A stretch of 64,000 nt of DNA from CAXXOK01 sp963675655 (lineage in GTDB: Bacteria; Bacillota; Clostridia; Christensenellales; Aristaeellaceae), in assembly GCA_963675655.1 (NCBI GenBank), contig OY776489.1, forward strand, positions 310,001 to 374,000, in the 5' to 3' direction. Under the pieces are notes generated by a model. The model saw only the letters and a program-made list of their open reading frames with translations, did not search any database and had not been told where the DNA came from. The stretch's first letter is position 1. Each line of letters begins with the position of its first letter. Of the stretch, positions 16,039 to 24,701 are shown one piece after another. A program made the position numbers and the translations under genes.

Positions 16039-16976
16039 GAATTGTTTTTATGGGAACCCCGGCTTTTGCCGTGCCCTCGCTGGCGGCTTTGCTGCAAGCC
16101 GGGCATGAGGTCGTCGGCGTTTTTACCCAGCCGGACCGCCCCAAGGGACGCGGCGGAAAAGTGCAGATGAGCCCGGTGAAAGAGCTGGCGCTGGCGCATA
16201 ACATTCCCGTTTTTCAGCCGCTGAAGATTCGCACGGACGGCCTTGCCGATCTTACGGCGTTAGCACCCGACCTGTGCGTAACCGCCGCCTTCGGGCAGAT
16301 TTTGAGCGAGGCGGTGCTTGCCGTACCCAAGCAAGGCACGGTAAACGTACATGCATCGCTGCTGCCCCGCCATCGCGGCCCCGCGCCCGTCAACTGGGCA
16401 ATTTTACAGGGCGATTCTCAAACAGGTGTTACTACTATGCTGACTGATAAAGGCATTGACACCGGCGATATGCTGCTGCGCGCTACAACCCCCATCACCG
16501 AGGACGATACCGCCGAAACACTGCTGACACGCCTTGCGCAGATTGGTGCGGATTTGTTGATTGAGACCATCGAGCGGCTTTCGCGCGGGGATTGTCCGCG
16601 GGAAAAGCAAAATGAAGCGCTGATGACTTACGAACCCAAATTGTCTCGCGAGTTGGGCGCGCTGGATTTTTTTAAGCCTACCCGCGAAAGCTTGCTGCGT
16701 GTACGCGCGGTCATTCCCTGGCCGGGTGCTTACGCACCTGTTGCTAATGGAATTCTAAAAGTTTGGCGTGCCGTAAAAGCAGAAAACAACGTCTCCGCCG
16801 CCCCCGGTACCGTGCTGCTGGCAGACCCCAAACAGGGGCTAGTAGTAGCGACGGGCGACGGCGCCATGGAACTGGTGGAAATACAGGCCCCCAACGCCAA
16901 ACGCATGGATGCGCGCGCCTATTTGCGCGGCCATGCCATTGATGCGGGTAAACCGCTGAGTGAGGTAACAATATGA
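16035..16976 (+). CDS. fmt: Methionyl-tRNA formyltransferase
   Basis: Formylates initiator Met-tRNA using 10-formyltetrahydrofolate. The TTG start at 16035 overlaps the def stop (TTGA). The 313-aa protein has the N-terminal Rossmann fold (MGTPAFAVPSL), the catalytic HASLLPRHRGPAPVNWAI loop with the folate-site Asn/His/Asp set (the Asp in TDKGIDTGDML) and the C-terminal OB domain. Its stop overlaps the rsmB ATG (ATGA). Confidence 0.97.
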   Translation: MRIVFMGTPAFAVPSLAALLQAGHEVVGVFTQPDRPKGRGGKVQMSPVKELALAHNIPVFQPLKIRTDGLADLTALAPDLCVTAAFGQILSEAVLAVPKQGTVNVHASLLPRHRGPAPVNWAILQGDSQTGVTTMLTDKGIDTGDMLLRATTPITEDDTAETLLTRLAQIGADLLIETIERLSRGDCPREKQNEALMTYEPKLSRELGALDFFKPTRESLLRVRAVIPWPGAYAPVANGILKVWRAVKAENNVSAAPGTVLLADPKQGLVVATGDGAMELVEIQAPNAKRMDARAYLRGHAIDAGKPLSEVTI

Positions 16977-19159
16977 GTGATCGGGATCAGCCCAAGTCAC
17001 CCGGTACCCCTACGGAAAAACGCAGTTCAACAGGAACGGGTCATAAACCTGCTACGGGACGTACTACGCAAGCCACAGGCGGCAAACCCCGTGGTTCGTT
17101 CGGCAAGCCATCCAGCAAACCGGCAGCACCCGGCGCGGGCGGCCGCAACTTTAGCAAGCCATCCGGCAAACCCTACCCTGCGAAAAGCGGATCCCCACGG
17201 CGCGATAGTACAGAACAGGGCGAACGTCCGGCAGGCAACCGCACATCATATGGAAAACCGGCAGCACCCGGCGCGGGCGGCCGCAGCTTTGGCAAGCCAT
17301 CCGGCAGACCCTACCCTGCGAAAAGCGGAGCCCCACGGCGCGATAGTACAGAACAAGGCGAACGTCCGGCAGGCAACCGCGCAACATATGGCAAACCGGC
17401 AGCACCCGGCGCGGGCGGCCGCAGCTTCAGCAAGCCATCCGGCAGACCCTATCCTGCGAAAAACGGAGCCCCACGGCGCGATAGTACTGAACAGGGCGAA
17501 CGTCCGGCAGGCAACCGCGCAACATATGGCAAACCGGCAGCACCCGGCGCGGGCGGCCGCAGCTTTAGCAAGCCATCCGGCAGACCCTACCCTGCGAAAA
17601 ACGGAGCCCCACGGCGCGATAGTACAGAACAAGGCGAGCTTCCGGCAGGCAACCGCGCAACATACGGCAAACCGGCAGCACCCGGCGCGGGCGGCCGCAG
17701 CTTTAACAAGCCATCCGGCAGACCTTCCTTCGCGAAAGGGCGCAGCGCGTTCGGCGCGCCAAGAGGCAACCGGACTTTTCGGCCGGTGAAACCAGCCGAA
17801 CCCCAAGAGCATACCGATTTATCGCAAGGCTCGCGCCGCGTAGCCCTGCAAGTACTGGGCGATGTGCACGAAAGCGGCGCTTACGCCTCCCTTGCGCTGC
17901 AAAAGCGACTGGGAGCCGCGCGCCTTTCCCCTGCCGATCGCCGTTTGGCAACCAGCATAGTCTATGCGACATTGGAACAGCAATTGCAAATCGACTTTGC
18001 GCTGGATCGTCTTATGGATCACCCCACGCATGAGCCGGTACAGCGCGATATCCTTCGGCTCAGTGCCTGCCAGATTCTTTTTCACGACCGTGTGCCCGAC
18101 AGCGCCGCCGTAAACGAGGGCGTAACGCTCGCGCGTGCCATGGGTATGGAAGGTGCAACCGGGTTTTTGAATGCCGTACTTCGTAATCTGGTGCGCTCCA
18201 AAGACGAAATCCCCTGGCCGAAAAAGGAAGAGGATTTACGCACCTATTTGCATATTATGGGCAGCATGCCTATGTGGCTGGTAGATAAGCTGCTTGCCAC
18301 CTACGATGAAGAAACCGCCACGGCGATCATCATGCACCGCTCACAGGAGCACGAAATGGTCGCCCGGCCCAATATGATGCAACTGACTGATGCGCAGTTT
18401 GAACTGCTTCTGCAACAAAAAGCATGGCGCTGGCGGCGCGGCATCGCCCCACATGCCTACCTGCTTAGCGGTGTAAGCGAGGTAGCGCTAGATAACGATT
18501 ATCGCGCGGGTCGCTTCTCTTTGCAGGGGCAAAGCAGCATTCTGGCTGCCGAAGCTATGCAAGTTGCGCCCGGTATGCGCGTGTTGGATGCCTGCGCAGC
18601 CCCCGGCGGTAAAACCTGTTATATGGCCGAAACCATGCAAGGCACCGGCCGTGTATTTGCCTGGGAACTGCACGAGAAGCGCGCTATGCTTCTGGAAGCA
18701 GCCAAACATCGGCTGCAGCTGGAAAACGTGCGCGTCTCCATCCGCGATGCCGCCCTGCCCAAACCGGATTTTGAAAGCACTATGGACGCGGTTTTGCTGG
18801 ACGCTCCCTGTACAGGGCTGGGCGTTTTAACCAACAAGCCCGACTTGAAATACCGTTTACAGCCGGAGGATATTACCGCCATCGTTACGCAGCAGCAAAA
18901 ACTGCTCAATGCGCTTTGCCGTTTTGTGAAGCCCGGCGGCGTGCTGGTGTACAGCACCTGTTCCATCCTGCCGGAAGAGAATGTGGAGCAGGTAAAGGCG
19001 TTTTTAGAATCACACCCCGATTTTTCCATCCAATTCCTGCCTACCAGCTATCCGGAAAACCTGCGCGCTCTGCAAACCCCGTATGGCTTGCAGCTGTTCG
19101 CCCACCGCGATGAAGTGGAAGGTTTCTTTATCGCGCGCCTGCGCAGGACGGGGGCGTAA
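16973..19159 (+). CDS. rsmB: 16S rRNA m5C967 methyltransferase RsmB with a repeat-bearing N-terminal extension
   Basis: Methylates C967 (E. coli numbering) of 16S rRNA. The catalytic part is canonical: a NusB-like RNA-binding domain (~residues 285-410), then a SAM-binding fold with VLDACAAPGGKT, the PCTGLG motif and the second catalytic Cys in VYSTCSILPEENVEQV. The oddity is the first ~280 residues. After a 48-residue Lys/Thr/Gly lead they hold four near-identical 46-residue repeats and a fifth partial copy, rich in Pro, Gly, Arg, Lys and Ala and almost certainly disordered and strongly basic. The protein is 728 aa against roughly 440 for typical RsmB. The gene overlaps fmt and is 2 nt from rlmN, so the repeat sits inside a housekeeping operon. 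Confidence 0.95.
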   Translation: MSDRDQPKSPGTPTEKRSSTGTGHKPATGRTTQATGGKPRGSFGKPSSKPAAPGAGGRNFSKPSGKPYPAKSGSPRRDSTEQGERPAGNRTSYGKPAAPGAGGRSFGKPSGRPYPAKSGAPRRDSTEQGERPAGNRATYGKPAAPGAGGRSFSKPSGRPYPAKNGAPRRDSTEQGERPAGNRATYGKPAAPGAGGRSFSKPSGRPYPAKNGAPRRDSTEQGELPAGNRATYGKPAAPGAGGRSFNKPSGRPSFAKGRSAFGAPRGNRTFRPVKPAEPQEHTDLSQGSRRVALQVLGDVHESGAYASLALQKRLGAARLSPADRRLATSIVYATLEQQLQIDFALDRLMDHPTHEPVQRDILRLSACQILFHDRVPDSAAVNEGVTLARAMGMEGATGFLNAVLRNLVRSKDEIPWPKKEEDLRTYLHIMGSMPMWLVDKLLATYDEETATAIIMHRSQEHEMVARPNMMQLTDAQFELLLQQKAWRWRRGIAPHAYLLSGVSEVALDNDYRAGRFSLQGQSSILAAEAMQVAPGMRVLDACAAPGGKTCYMAETMQGTGRVFAWELHEKRAMLLEAAKHRLQLENVRVSIRDAALPKPDFESTMDAVLLDAPCTGLGVLTNKPDLKYRLQPEDITAIVTQQQKLLNALCRFVKPGGVLVYSTCSILPEENVEQVKAFLESHPDFSIQFLPTSYPENLRALQTPYGLQLFAHRDEVEGFFIARLRRTGA
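17117..17725 (+). repeat. In-frame coding minisatellite, 138-bp unit, 4.4 copies
   Basis: Units start at 17117, 17255, 17393 and 17531, and a partial one (57 bp) at 17669. Each encodes 46 residues beginning KPAAPGAGGR, with SKPSGRPYPAK and RRDSTEQGE blocks. Copies differ by only a few bases, including silent ones (tat/tac, aaa/aag-type changes), which indicates recent expansion or gene-conversion homogenisation. Because 138 is divisible by three, the other frames and the opposite strand stay open too, producing spurious long reading frames. Confidence 0.97.
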
Positions 19160-19161
19160 CC

Positions 19162-20226
19162 ATGGCAGACCGCCCCATTTTGCTGGATTTTACGCCCGAG
19201 GAACTGGGCGAATATTTAAAGGAATTGCAACAGCCGTCGTTTCGCGGCAAACAGGTTTTTGGTTGGCTTCACCGCGGCATACCGTTTGCGGAAATGACCA
19301 ATCTGCCTAAAACCCTCCGAGAGACGCTTGCGGAAAACGCGATTGATCTTCCGCTGTCGCTGCATGCCGCTTTCCCCTCCCAAAAGGATGATACCGTCAA
19401 GTTTCTCAACGCCTGTGCTGATGGAAACCTGATTGAAAGCGTATTGATGCACTACCATTACGGCTACACCCTGTGCATTTCCACCCAGATTGGCTGCAAA
19501 ATGGGCTGTTCTTTTTGCGCCAGCACCCTACACGGGTGTGTCCGCAATCTATCGGCGGGTGAGATGCTTTCACAGGTGATTCTGGCCAATCGGTATCTGG
19601 GAGAAAAAGGCCATATCGGGCATGTCGTGCTCATGGGCAGCGGCGAACCGCTGGATAACTACGAGCAGGTCGTGCGTTTCCTGCGTCTTGTAAACCATCA
19701 GGACGGGCTGAACATCAGCCTGCGTTCCCTGTCGCTGAGCACTTGCGGTCTGGTACCGCAGATTCGCGCACTGGCGGGTGAGGGATTGCCCATCACGCTG
19801 AGCATCTCCCTGCATGCGCCGGACGATGGCATCCGCAAACAAATTATGCCCATTGCAAACCGGTATCCCATTACCGAACTGATGGATGCGGTGCGTTACT
19901 ACGTTGCCCAAACAGGCCGCCGCGTCGTTTTTGAATACGCGCTGATCGATCAGCTGAACAGCAAACCGGAGCATGCGCGCGCACTGGCGCGGCTGATTGG
20001 CAATTTGCAATGCCACGTCAATCTGATTCCGCTCAATCTGGTATCGGAACGCGCGTTAGCACCCGCTTCTCCCGCGGCGGTGCGCACGTTCTTGCAAACG
20101 CTGGAATCACTGCATGTTTCCGCCACGCTGCGCCGGGAAATGGGCGCGGATATCAGCGGCGCGTGTGGGCAACTGCGCAACCGGCACTTGAAAGAAACCG
20201 ACAAACCTGCTAATATCAACAGTTAG
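19162..20226 (+). CDS. rlmN: Dual-specificity 23S rRNA/tRNA C2-adenosine methyltransferase RlmN
   Basis: Radical-SAM enzyme making 2-methyladenosine at A2503 of 23S rRNA and A37 of some tRNAs. The iron-sulfur motif CxxxCxxC is in CKMGCSFCAS. The GSGEPL motif binds SAM. The C-terminal GACGQL provides the methyl-carrying Cys of the family. The 354-aa length is standard. It lies 2 nt after rsmB in the same operon. Confidence 0.97.
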   Translation: MADRPILLDFTPEELGEYLKELQQPSFRGKQVFGWLHRGIPFAEMTNLPKTLRETLAENAIDLPLSLHAAFPSQKDDTVKFLNACADGNLIESVLMHYHYGYTLCISTQIGCKMGCSFCASTLHGCVRNLSAGEMLSQVILANRYLGEKGHIGHVVLMGSGEPLDNYEQVVRFLRLVNHQDGLNISLRSLSLSTCGLVPQIRALAGEGLPITLSISLHAPDDGIRKQIMPIANRYPITELMDAVRYYVAQTGRRVVFEYALIDQLNSKPEHARALARLIGNLQCHVNLIPLNLVSERALAPASPAAVRTFLQTLESLHVSATLRREMGADISGACGQLRNRHLKETDKPANINS

Positions 20227-20269
20227 GGAACCTGCGTCCTGATTGCAACCATAAAGGAGGTGGCACGCG

Positions 20270-20980
20270 ATGCTGATTTATGCTAAAACGCATACCGGGC
20301 TCACGCGCCCCACGAATGAAGATTCTTTGCTCGTGGCGCACAACCTCTATGGCGTAGCCGACGGTATGGGTGGCCATAACGGCGGCGAAACCGCCAGCCG
20401 CGTGGCTGTGCAGGTGATACGCAATTTGCTGAGCACAAAAATGCCGGAGGAAAATACCCTGCGCGTCGGGCTGGAAGCCGCCAACCGCCGTGTTTTTGAT
20501 ATGCAGCGCCGGGATGCCGCCTTAAGCGGAATGGGCACCACCGCTACTATTTTGTGGGAAGATGAACGCGAAGTGCTCATCGCCCATGTAGGCGACAGCC
20601 GCGCCTACCTCTACCGGGATCAGCAGCTTGTTTGCCGCACGCAGGATCACAGCGTTGTAGGCGAACTGATTCGCAACAAAGCCATCACGCCGGAAATGGC
20701 GAAAACCCATCCGTACCGCAGCGTTATCACCCGCGCTTTGGGGACCGATCCGCTGGTAGAACCGGATGTTTTCCGCGTGGAAAAACAGCTGGACGACGTA
20801 TGGCTGCTTTGTTCGGACGGCCTTTACAACATGGTGGAAGATGAAGAGATCGCAGACATTCTGTCCACCCTGCGGGATGAAGCAGCCGCGGAAAAGTTGG
20901 TGGAATTGGCGCTTGAAAACGGCGGCACCGATAATATCAGCTTTATTTTAGGCCGCGTAACGGAGGTGAGCGCTCCGTGA
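20270..20980 (+). CDS. prpC: PP2C-type Ser/Thr protein phosphatase PrpC/Stp
   Basis: Metal-dependent phosphatase that reverses PrkC phosphorylation. The 236-aa cytosolic protein has all metal-binding motifs: NEDS near the N-terminus, VADGMGGH, VGDSRAY, SDGLYN and the final DNISFI. An AAGGAGGTGG Shine-Dalgarno precedes the ATG. Its stop overlaps the prkC start, giving the classical phosphatase-kinase pair. Confidence 0.97.
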   Translation: MLIYAKTHTGLTRPTNEDSLLVAHNLYGVADGMGGHNGGETASRVAVQVIRNLLSTKMPEENTLRVGLEAANRRVFDMQRRDAALSGMGTTATILWEDEREVLIAHVGDSRAYLYRDQQLVCRTQDHSVVGELIRNKAITPEMAKTHPYRSVITRALGTDPLVEPDVFRVEKQLDDVWLLCSDGLYNMVEDEEIADILSTLRDEAAAEKLVELALENGGTDNISFILGRVTEVSAP

Positions 20981-22872
20981 TGAAGGGCATGGTGTTCGCG
21001 GAACGCTATAAGCTCATCGATTTTATTGGGCAGGGCGGTATGTCACTGGTGTACAGGGCGGTGGATATCCGCACCGGTCACAGCGTCGCCATTAAAATTT
21101 TAAAGTCGGAATATAACAGCGACAAAGAGTTTTTAGAGCGGTTCCAGCGCGAAGCGCAGGCCGCCAGCCTCATGTCACACCATAATATCGTCAATCTGCT
21201 GGATGTCGGCGTAGAAGGCGAGTACCGTTATCTGGTGCTGGAATACGTCAGTGGCAGCACACTGAAAGAGATTATTCAAAAAAAAGGACATCTGCATACC
21301 AACACCGCTATCCAAATCACCGTTCGTATACTCAGCGCGCTACAACACGCGCATGACAACGGCATTATCCACCGCGATATTAAACCACAAAACGTACTGG
21401 TCAATTGCGACGGTCATGTGAAGGTGGCGGACTTCGGCATTGCCCGTATGACCAACGCTTTCACCATCAGCAAAGGGGATACGGTCGTCGGTTCGGTGCA
21501 TTACTCTTCGCCTGAGCAAGCCAACGGCAGCGTTGTGGAAGCAACCAGCGATTTGTATTCCACCGGCGTTGTTTTATACGAAATGCTTACCGGTCATGTG
21601 CCTTTTGTTGGCGATACGCCGGTATCGGTCGCGATGCAGCATATCAACGCTACGCCGCCGCCGATTGCGGGGCTCAACCCGGACGTGCCCCCCGCGGTGA
21701 TCGCCGTGGTGATGAAAGCGCTGGAAAAATCGCCCGAAAAGCGCTATCAAAATGCCCGCGAAATGGCGGATGCCCTATTACGTGCGCGAGATGGCATTGC
21801 CGACCCCAACACACCGCAATTTACCGAATCGCGCCCGACGCCTCAGCCGCCTACCCAACCGCAGCTGGTAAAACCCCGGTCCAGCACCACCGCGCGCAGG
21901 CCTGTAGTTTTCCAAACCAACCGGTATCAGGCGCTGCAAAAACGCCGGAAACGGGTTGCGGCCATTTTTACTGTTTTTTCAGTTTGTCTTGTCTTTTTCG
22001 GTCTGGTTGCAGGCTCCATTGCGATTTACCATAACGTTACGGATAGCGCCGTAGCCCCGGATTTAGTCGGCCTCACCGTAGACGAAGCACAAACATCGGT
22101 AAAGCGTCTTGGCCTCCAGTTGCAGCAAACACAGGTCAACCATGACAAAATACCTGAAGGCACCATTATCGCCCAGACGCCGGATGCTGACGAATCCATG
22201 CGCAAAGGCGACAGCATCGTCGTTACCGTTAGCCTTGGCCCCGCGCGTTTGCTTACGCCCAGCGTAACCGGGCTCACCCGCGACGAGGCTTCCGCCAAGC
22301 TGAAGGAAAAGGGTCTTAGCATGGTCGTTTCCAAAAGTCCCTCGACCGAACCGGTAGATACTGTAATCGCGCAAAATCCAGCAGCGGACGAGCCTTGCAT
22401 AGCCGGACAGGAGATTGAAGTTACGTTATCCGGCGGTAGTACCCTTGTACCGGATGTAACCGGACAATCGTACGAAGAAGCGGTGCAATTGCTCAACCAA
22501 AACAGCCTGTCCATAGGAAAAACCGTTTATGCGGATGCCGCCGAGGACCAAATCGGCACTGTGCTTTCACAAACCCCGGCCGCGGGTACCATGGCGATAT
22601 TGGACACGCAAATCACCCTCACCATCGGCGCACAGAGCAAGCCGTATCACGCCGAAATCAGCATTAACATCCCTGCCAACGACGGGAGTGTTCCATTGCG
22701 CGTGATCTTGATAGAAAACAATATGGAAGTGGAACAATACAGCGGCATGACAACGGAGGGCGGCGCATACTCGGTAATTATTCCCGTCAGTTCCAGCATT
22801 AACGGCCCGCTGGTTTGCCGCGCTTACCTCAATGGCGAGCTGATCGTGCAGCAAGAGGTGGAGCTGCAGTGA
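20977..22872 (+). CDS. prkC: PASTA-domain Ser/Thr kinase PrkC
   Basis: Membrane sensor kinase that monitors peptidoglycan fragments or lipid II and phosphorylates cell-wall and translation targets. Residues ~10-270 are a Hanks kinase: GQGGMSLVY glycine loop, AIKILK lysine, HRDIKPQN catalytic loop, DFGIAR and SPEQA. A Pro/Gln linker is followed by one membrane helix (~328-350) and three PASTA domains outside (~358-424, 425-490, 491-557). The last ~75 residues form an extra Ig-like C-terminal domain as seen in Bacillus PrkC. Start: GTG at 20977 or ATG at 20980, both served by GGAGGTGA. Confidence 0.97.
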   Translation: MMKGMVFAERYKLIDFIGQGGMSLVYRAVDIRTGHSVAIKILKSEYNSDKEFLERFQREAQAASLMSHHNIVNLLDVGVEGEYRYLVLEYVSGSTLKEIIQKKGHLHTNTAIQITVRILSALQHAHDNGIIHRDIKPQNVLVNCDGHVKVADFGIARMTNAFTISKGDTVVGSVHYSSPEQANGSVVEATSDLYSTGVVLYEMLTGHVPFVGDTPVSVAMQHINATPPPIAGLNPDVPPAVIAVVMKALEKSPEKRYQNAREMADALLRARDGIADPNTPQFTESRPTPQPPTQPQLVKPRSSTTARRPVVFQTNRYQALQKRRKRVAAIFTVFSVCLVFFGLVAGSIAIYHNVTDSAVAPDLVGLTVDEAQTSVKRLGLQLQQTQVNHDKIPEGTIIAQTPDADESMRKGDSIVVTVSLGPARLLTPSVTGLTRDEASAKLKEKGLSMVVSKSPSTEPVDTVIAQNPAADEPCIAGQEIEVTLSGGSTLVPDVTGQSYEEAVQLLNQNSLSIGKTVYADAAEDQIGTVLSQTPAAGTMAILDTQITLTIGAQSKPYHAEISINIPANDGSVPLRVILIENNMEVEQYSGMTTEGGAYSVIIPVSSSINGPLVCRAYLNGELIVQQEVELQ

Positions 22873-23759
22873 CGACGCAGATGCAAACCGGTATTATCCT
22901 TAAAGGCGTCGGCGGTTTATACTACGCACGCGGCAATACCGATACGGTGTATGTGCTGCGCGCTAAAGGCGCATTCCGCAGGCAGCATATTACACCCGTT
23001 GTGGGCGACCAAATCCATTTTACGCCCGGCACGGGCGAAGAACATGGCTGGATTGAGGAAGTATTACCACGAAAAAACCAGCTGATCCGTCCGCCGGTTG
23101 CCAACATTGGGCATTTGATTTTTGTGCTTTCCCCTCAGCCCGAGCCCGATTTATTACTACTGGATACCATGCTGATCATGGCACGAGAGCAGCGTATCGA
23201 TCCGGTGATCGTGGTCAATAAGTGCGAACTGTCTCCTACGCTGGGGGCGCAGCTGCGAACAGAGTACGCGGGTGCGGAAGCCATGGTTTTGGAAGTCAGC
23301 GCAAAGACAGGCTACGGCCTTGACGCGCTGGCTGCCGTGCTGCGAGACGGCATATGCTGTTTTGCCGGGCAAAGCGGGGTAGGAAAAAGCTCCCTGCTCA
23401 GCGCTATCACAGGTCTTGCGCTTACTTCCGGCGAAATCAGCCGGAAAATTGCACGGGGAAAAAATACAACGCGCCATGCAGAGCTACTGGTAAAGGACGG
23501 CTACCATGTGCTGGATACGGCTGGTTTTAGTTTGCTTGCACTCCCCTCCCCCATGGACCCCGTCACTCTGCGGGAGTATTATCCGGAATTCGCTCCCTAC
23601 GAGGGGCAATGCCGTTTTCAACCATGTTACCATGCCAGCGAGCCGGACTGCGCCGTAACAGCCGCCGTACAGCGAGGCGCTATTTCTCCGGCAAGGGTGG
23701 CGCGTTATCACCTTCTCCTGGAAAGAGTCAGAAAAACTTGGAGGAACCGATATGAGTAA
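22869..23759 (+). CDS. rsgA: Ribosome small-subunit GTPase RsgA
   Basis: Circularly permuted GTPase that checks 30S maturation. I start it at the GTG at 22869, overlapping the prkC stop (GTGA) and preceded by AGAGGTGGAG, giving 296 aa. An OB-fold comes first. The GTPase motifs then appear in permuted order: NKCEL (G4), GQSGVGKSSLL (G1) and DTAGF (G3). A C-terminal zinc knuckle has Cys/His ligands (GQCRFQPCYHASEPDC). In B. subtilis PrkC phosphorylates this protein, which fits the gene order. Confidence 0.96.
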   Translation: MTTQMQTGIILKGVGGLYYARGNTDTVYVLRAKGAFRRQHITPVVGDQIHFTPGTGEEHGWIEEVLPRKNQLIRPPVANIGHLIFVLSPQPEPDLLLLDTMLIMAREQRIDPVIVVNKCELSPTLGAQLRTEYAGAEAMVLEVSAKTGYGLDALAAVLRDGICCFAGQSGVGKSSLLSAITGLALTSGEISRKIARGKNTTRHAELLVKDGYHVLDTAGFSLLALPSPMDPVTLREYYPEFAPYEGQCRFQPCYHASEPDCAVTAAVQRGAISPARVARYHLLLERVRKTWRNRYE

Positions 23760-24384
23760 GATTGCCCCTTCGATACTGGCTGCCAACACCATGCGCTTGG
23801 GCGAAGCCGCCCGGCGCATTGTTGATACTGGCTGTGATTATATTCACTTTGATGTGATGGACGGTGTTTTTGTTCCCAACATCTCCTTTGGCCCCGCCGT
23901 CCTGCGCGATATGAAAGCAGAGTTTGACGCCGTGTACGATGTGCATCTCATGCTAATCGATCCGCTCAATTACATAGATGTGTTTGCAAAAAATGGAGCA
24001 AATGCGATTACTGTACATGTGGAAGCCAACCACTTTGAAGAATCCATTGCGCGCATCCGGGAACTGGGGTTGACCGTAGGCGCATCGCTGAAACCCGCCA
24101 CCCCCGCCGATGAACTGCGTCCATACTTTGCACAGCTGGATCGTATTCTGGTAATGACCGTGGAGCCGGGTTTTGGTGGCCAAAAGCTGAATGAGGATAT
24201 GTATTACAAAATCCGCGCGCTGCGGGAAATGTCCTTCACGGGCGACATTGAGGTAGACGGCGGCATTAACCTTACAAATGCACCGCTGCTGGCACAGACA
24301 GGCGCCGATACGCTGGTAATGGGTACTACCTTTTTTACCACAGACGACCCTGCGGGGTTAGTCCGGCAGGTGCACACGCTGTAA
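23752..24384 (+). CDS. rpe: Ribulose-phosphate 3-epimerase
   Basis: Converts ribulose-5-phosphate to xylulose-5-phosphate in the pentose phosphate pathway. The 210-aa TIM barrel starts with IAPSILAAN and has HFDVMDGVFVPN (metal and catalytic Asp), DVHLM, VEPGFGGQ and the second catalytic Asp in EVDGGI. Its ATG overlaps the end of rsgA by 8 nt. The rsgA-rpe junction is conserved in Firmicutes. A strong terminator follows. Confidence 0.97.
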   Translation: MSKIAPSILAANTMRLGEAARRIVDTGCDYIHFDVMDGVFVPNISFGPAVLRDMKAEFDAVYDVHLMLIDPLNYIDVFAKNGANAITVHVEANHFEESIARIRELGLTVGASLKPATPADELRPYFAQLDRILVMTVEPGFGGQKLNEDMYYKIRALREMSFTGDIEVDGGINLTNAPLLAQTGADTLVMGTTFFTTDDPAGLVRQVHTL

Positions 24385-24445
24385 AGTATCGAGCCACAAA
24401 TAGTGTCCATCTCATTTTATAAATGATAAAGCACACACATAGTAG

Positions 24446-24481
24446 CCCGTTTGCACCACCAAATTCGCAAACGGGTTTTTT
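24446..24481 (+). terminator. Intrinsic terminator of the priA-rpe operon
   Basis: A 9-bp stem (CCCGTTTGC/GCAAACGGG) with a 12-nt loop, followed by a six-T run. Confidence 0.93.
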
Positions 24482-24505
24482 GCTGTACTGCCGCGGATCC
24501 TTGCG

Positions 24506-24534
24506 TTGACAAGGGTCTGCCGCTGCTTTATAAT
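24506..24534 (+). promoter_or_regulatory. Consensus promoter of the acyl-CoA ligase gene
   Basis: TTGACA (24506-24511), exactly 17 bp, TATAAT (24529-24534): a perfect sigma-A promoter. It leaves a leader of about 160 nt before the ATG at 24702. No known riboswitch could be recognised in that leader. Confidence 0.85.
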
Positions 24535-24701
24535 ATTTTCATATGCGTCCTTCCCACATACAATCCTGTTGACACATTTTCCGCCGCCTTTGCGCAACCG
24601 GTTTTCCGTAAGGCGCCGAAGGCAGATCTACTATCGTATTTTTTTGTGTCAGGGCTTGCCGTTGGCCGGACCCCGTAATAAATCCACAGGGAGGCACACC
24701 C

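Noticed and set aside
17246..17812. Long open frame on the minus strand and another on plus (16977-17789) through the repeat region
   Set aside because: Both are shadows of the 138-bp repeat, whose length keeps every frame open. The RsmB frame holds the catalytic motifs and a start coupled to fmt.
24590..24640. GCGCCGAAGG in the ligase leader, similar to a glycine-riboswitch core phrase
   Set aside because: The required paired elements (GGAGAG-type start and the rest of the aptamer) are not present.
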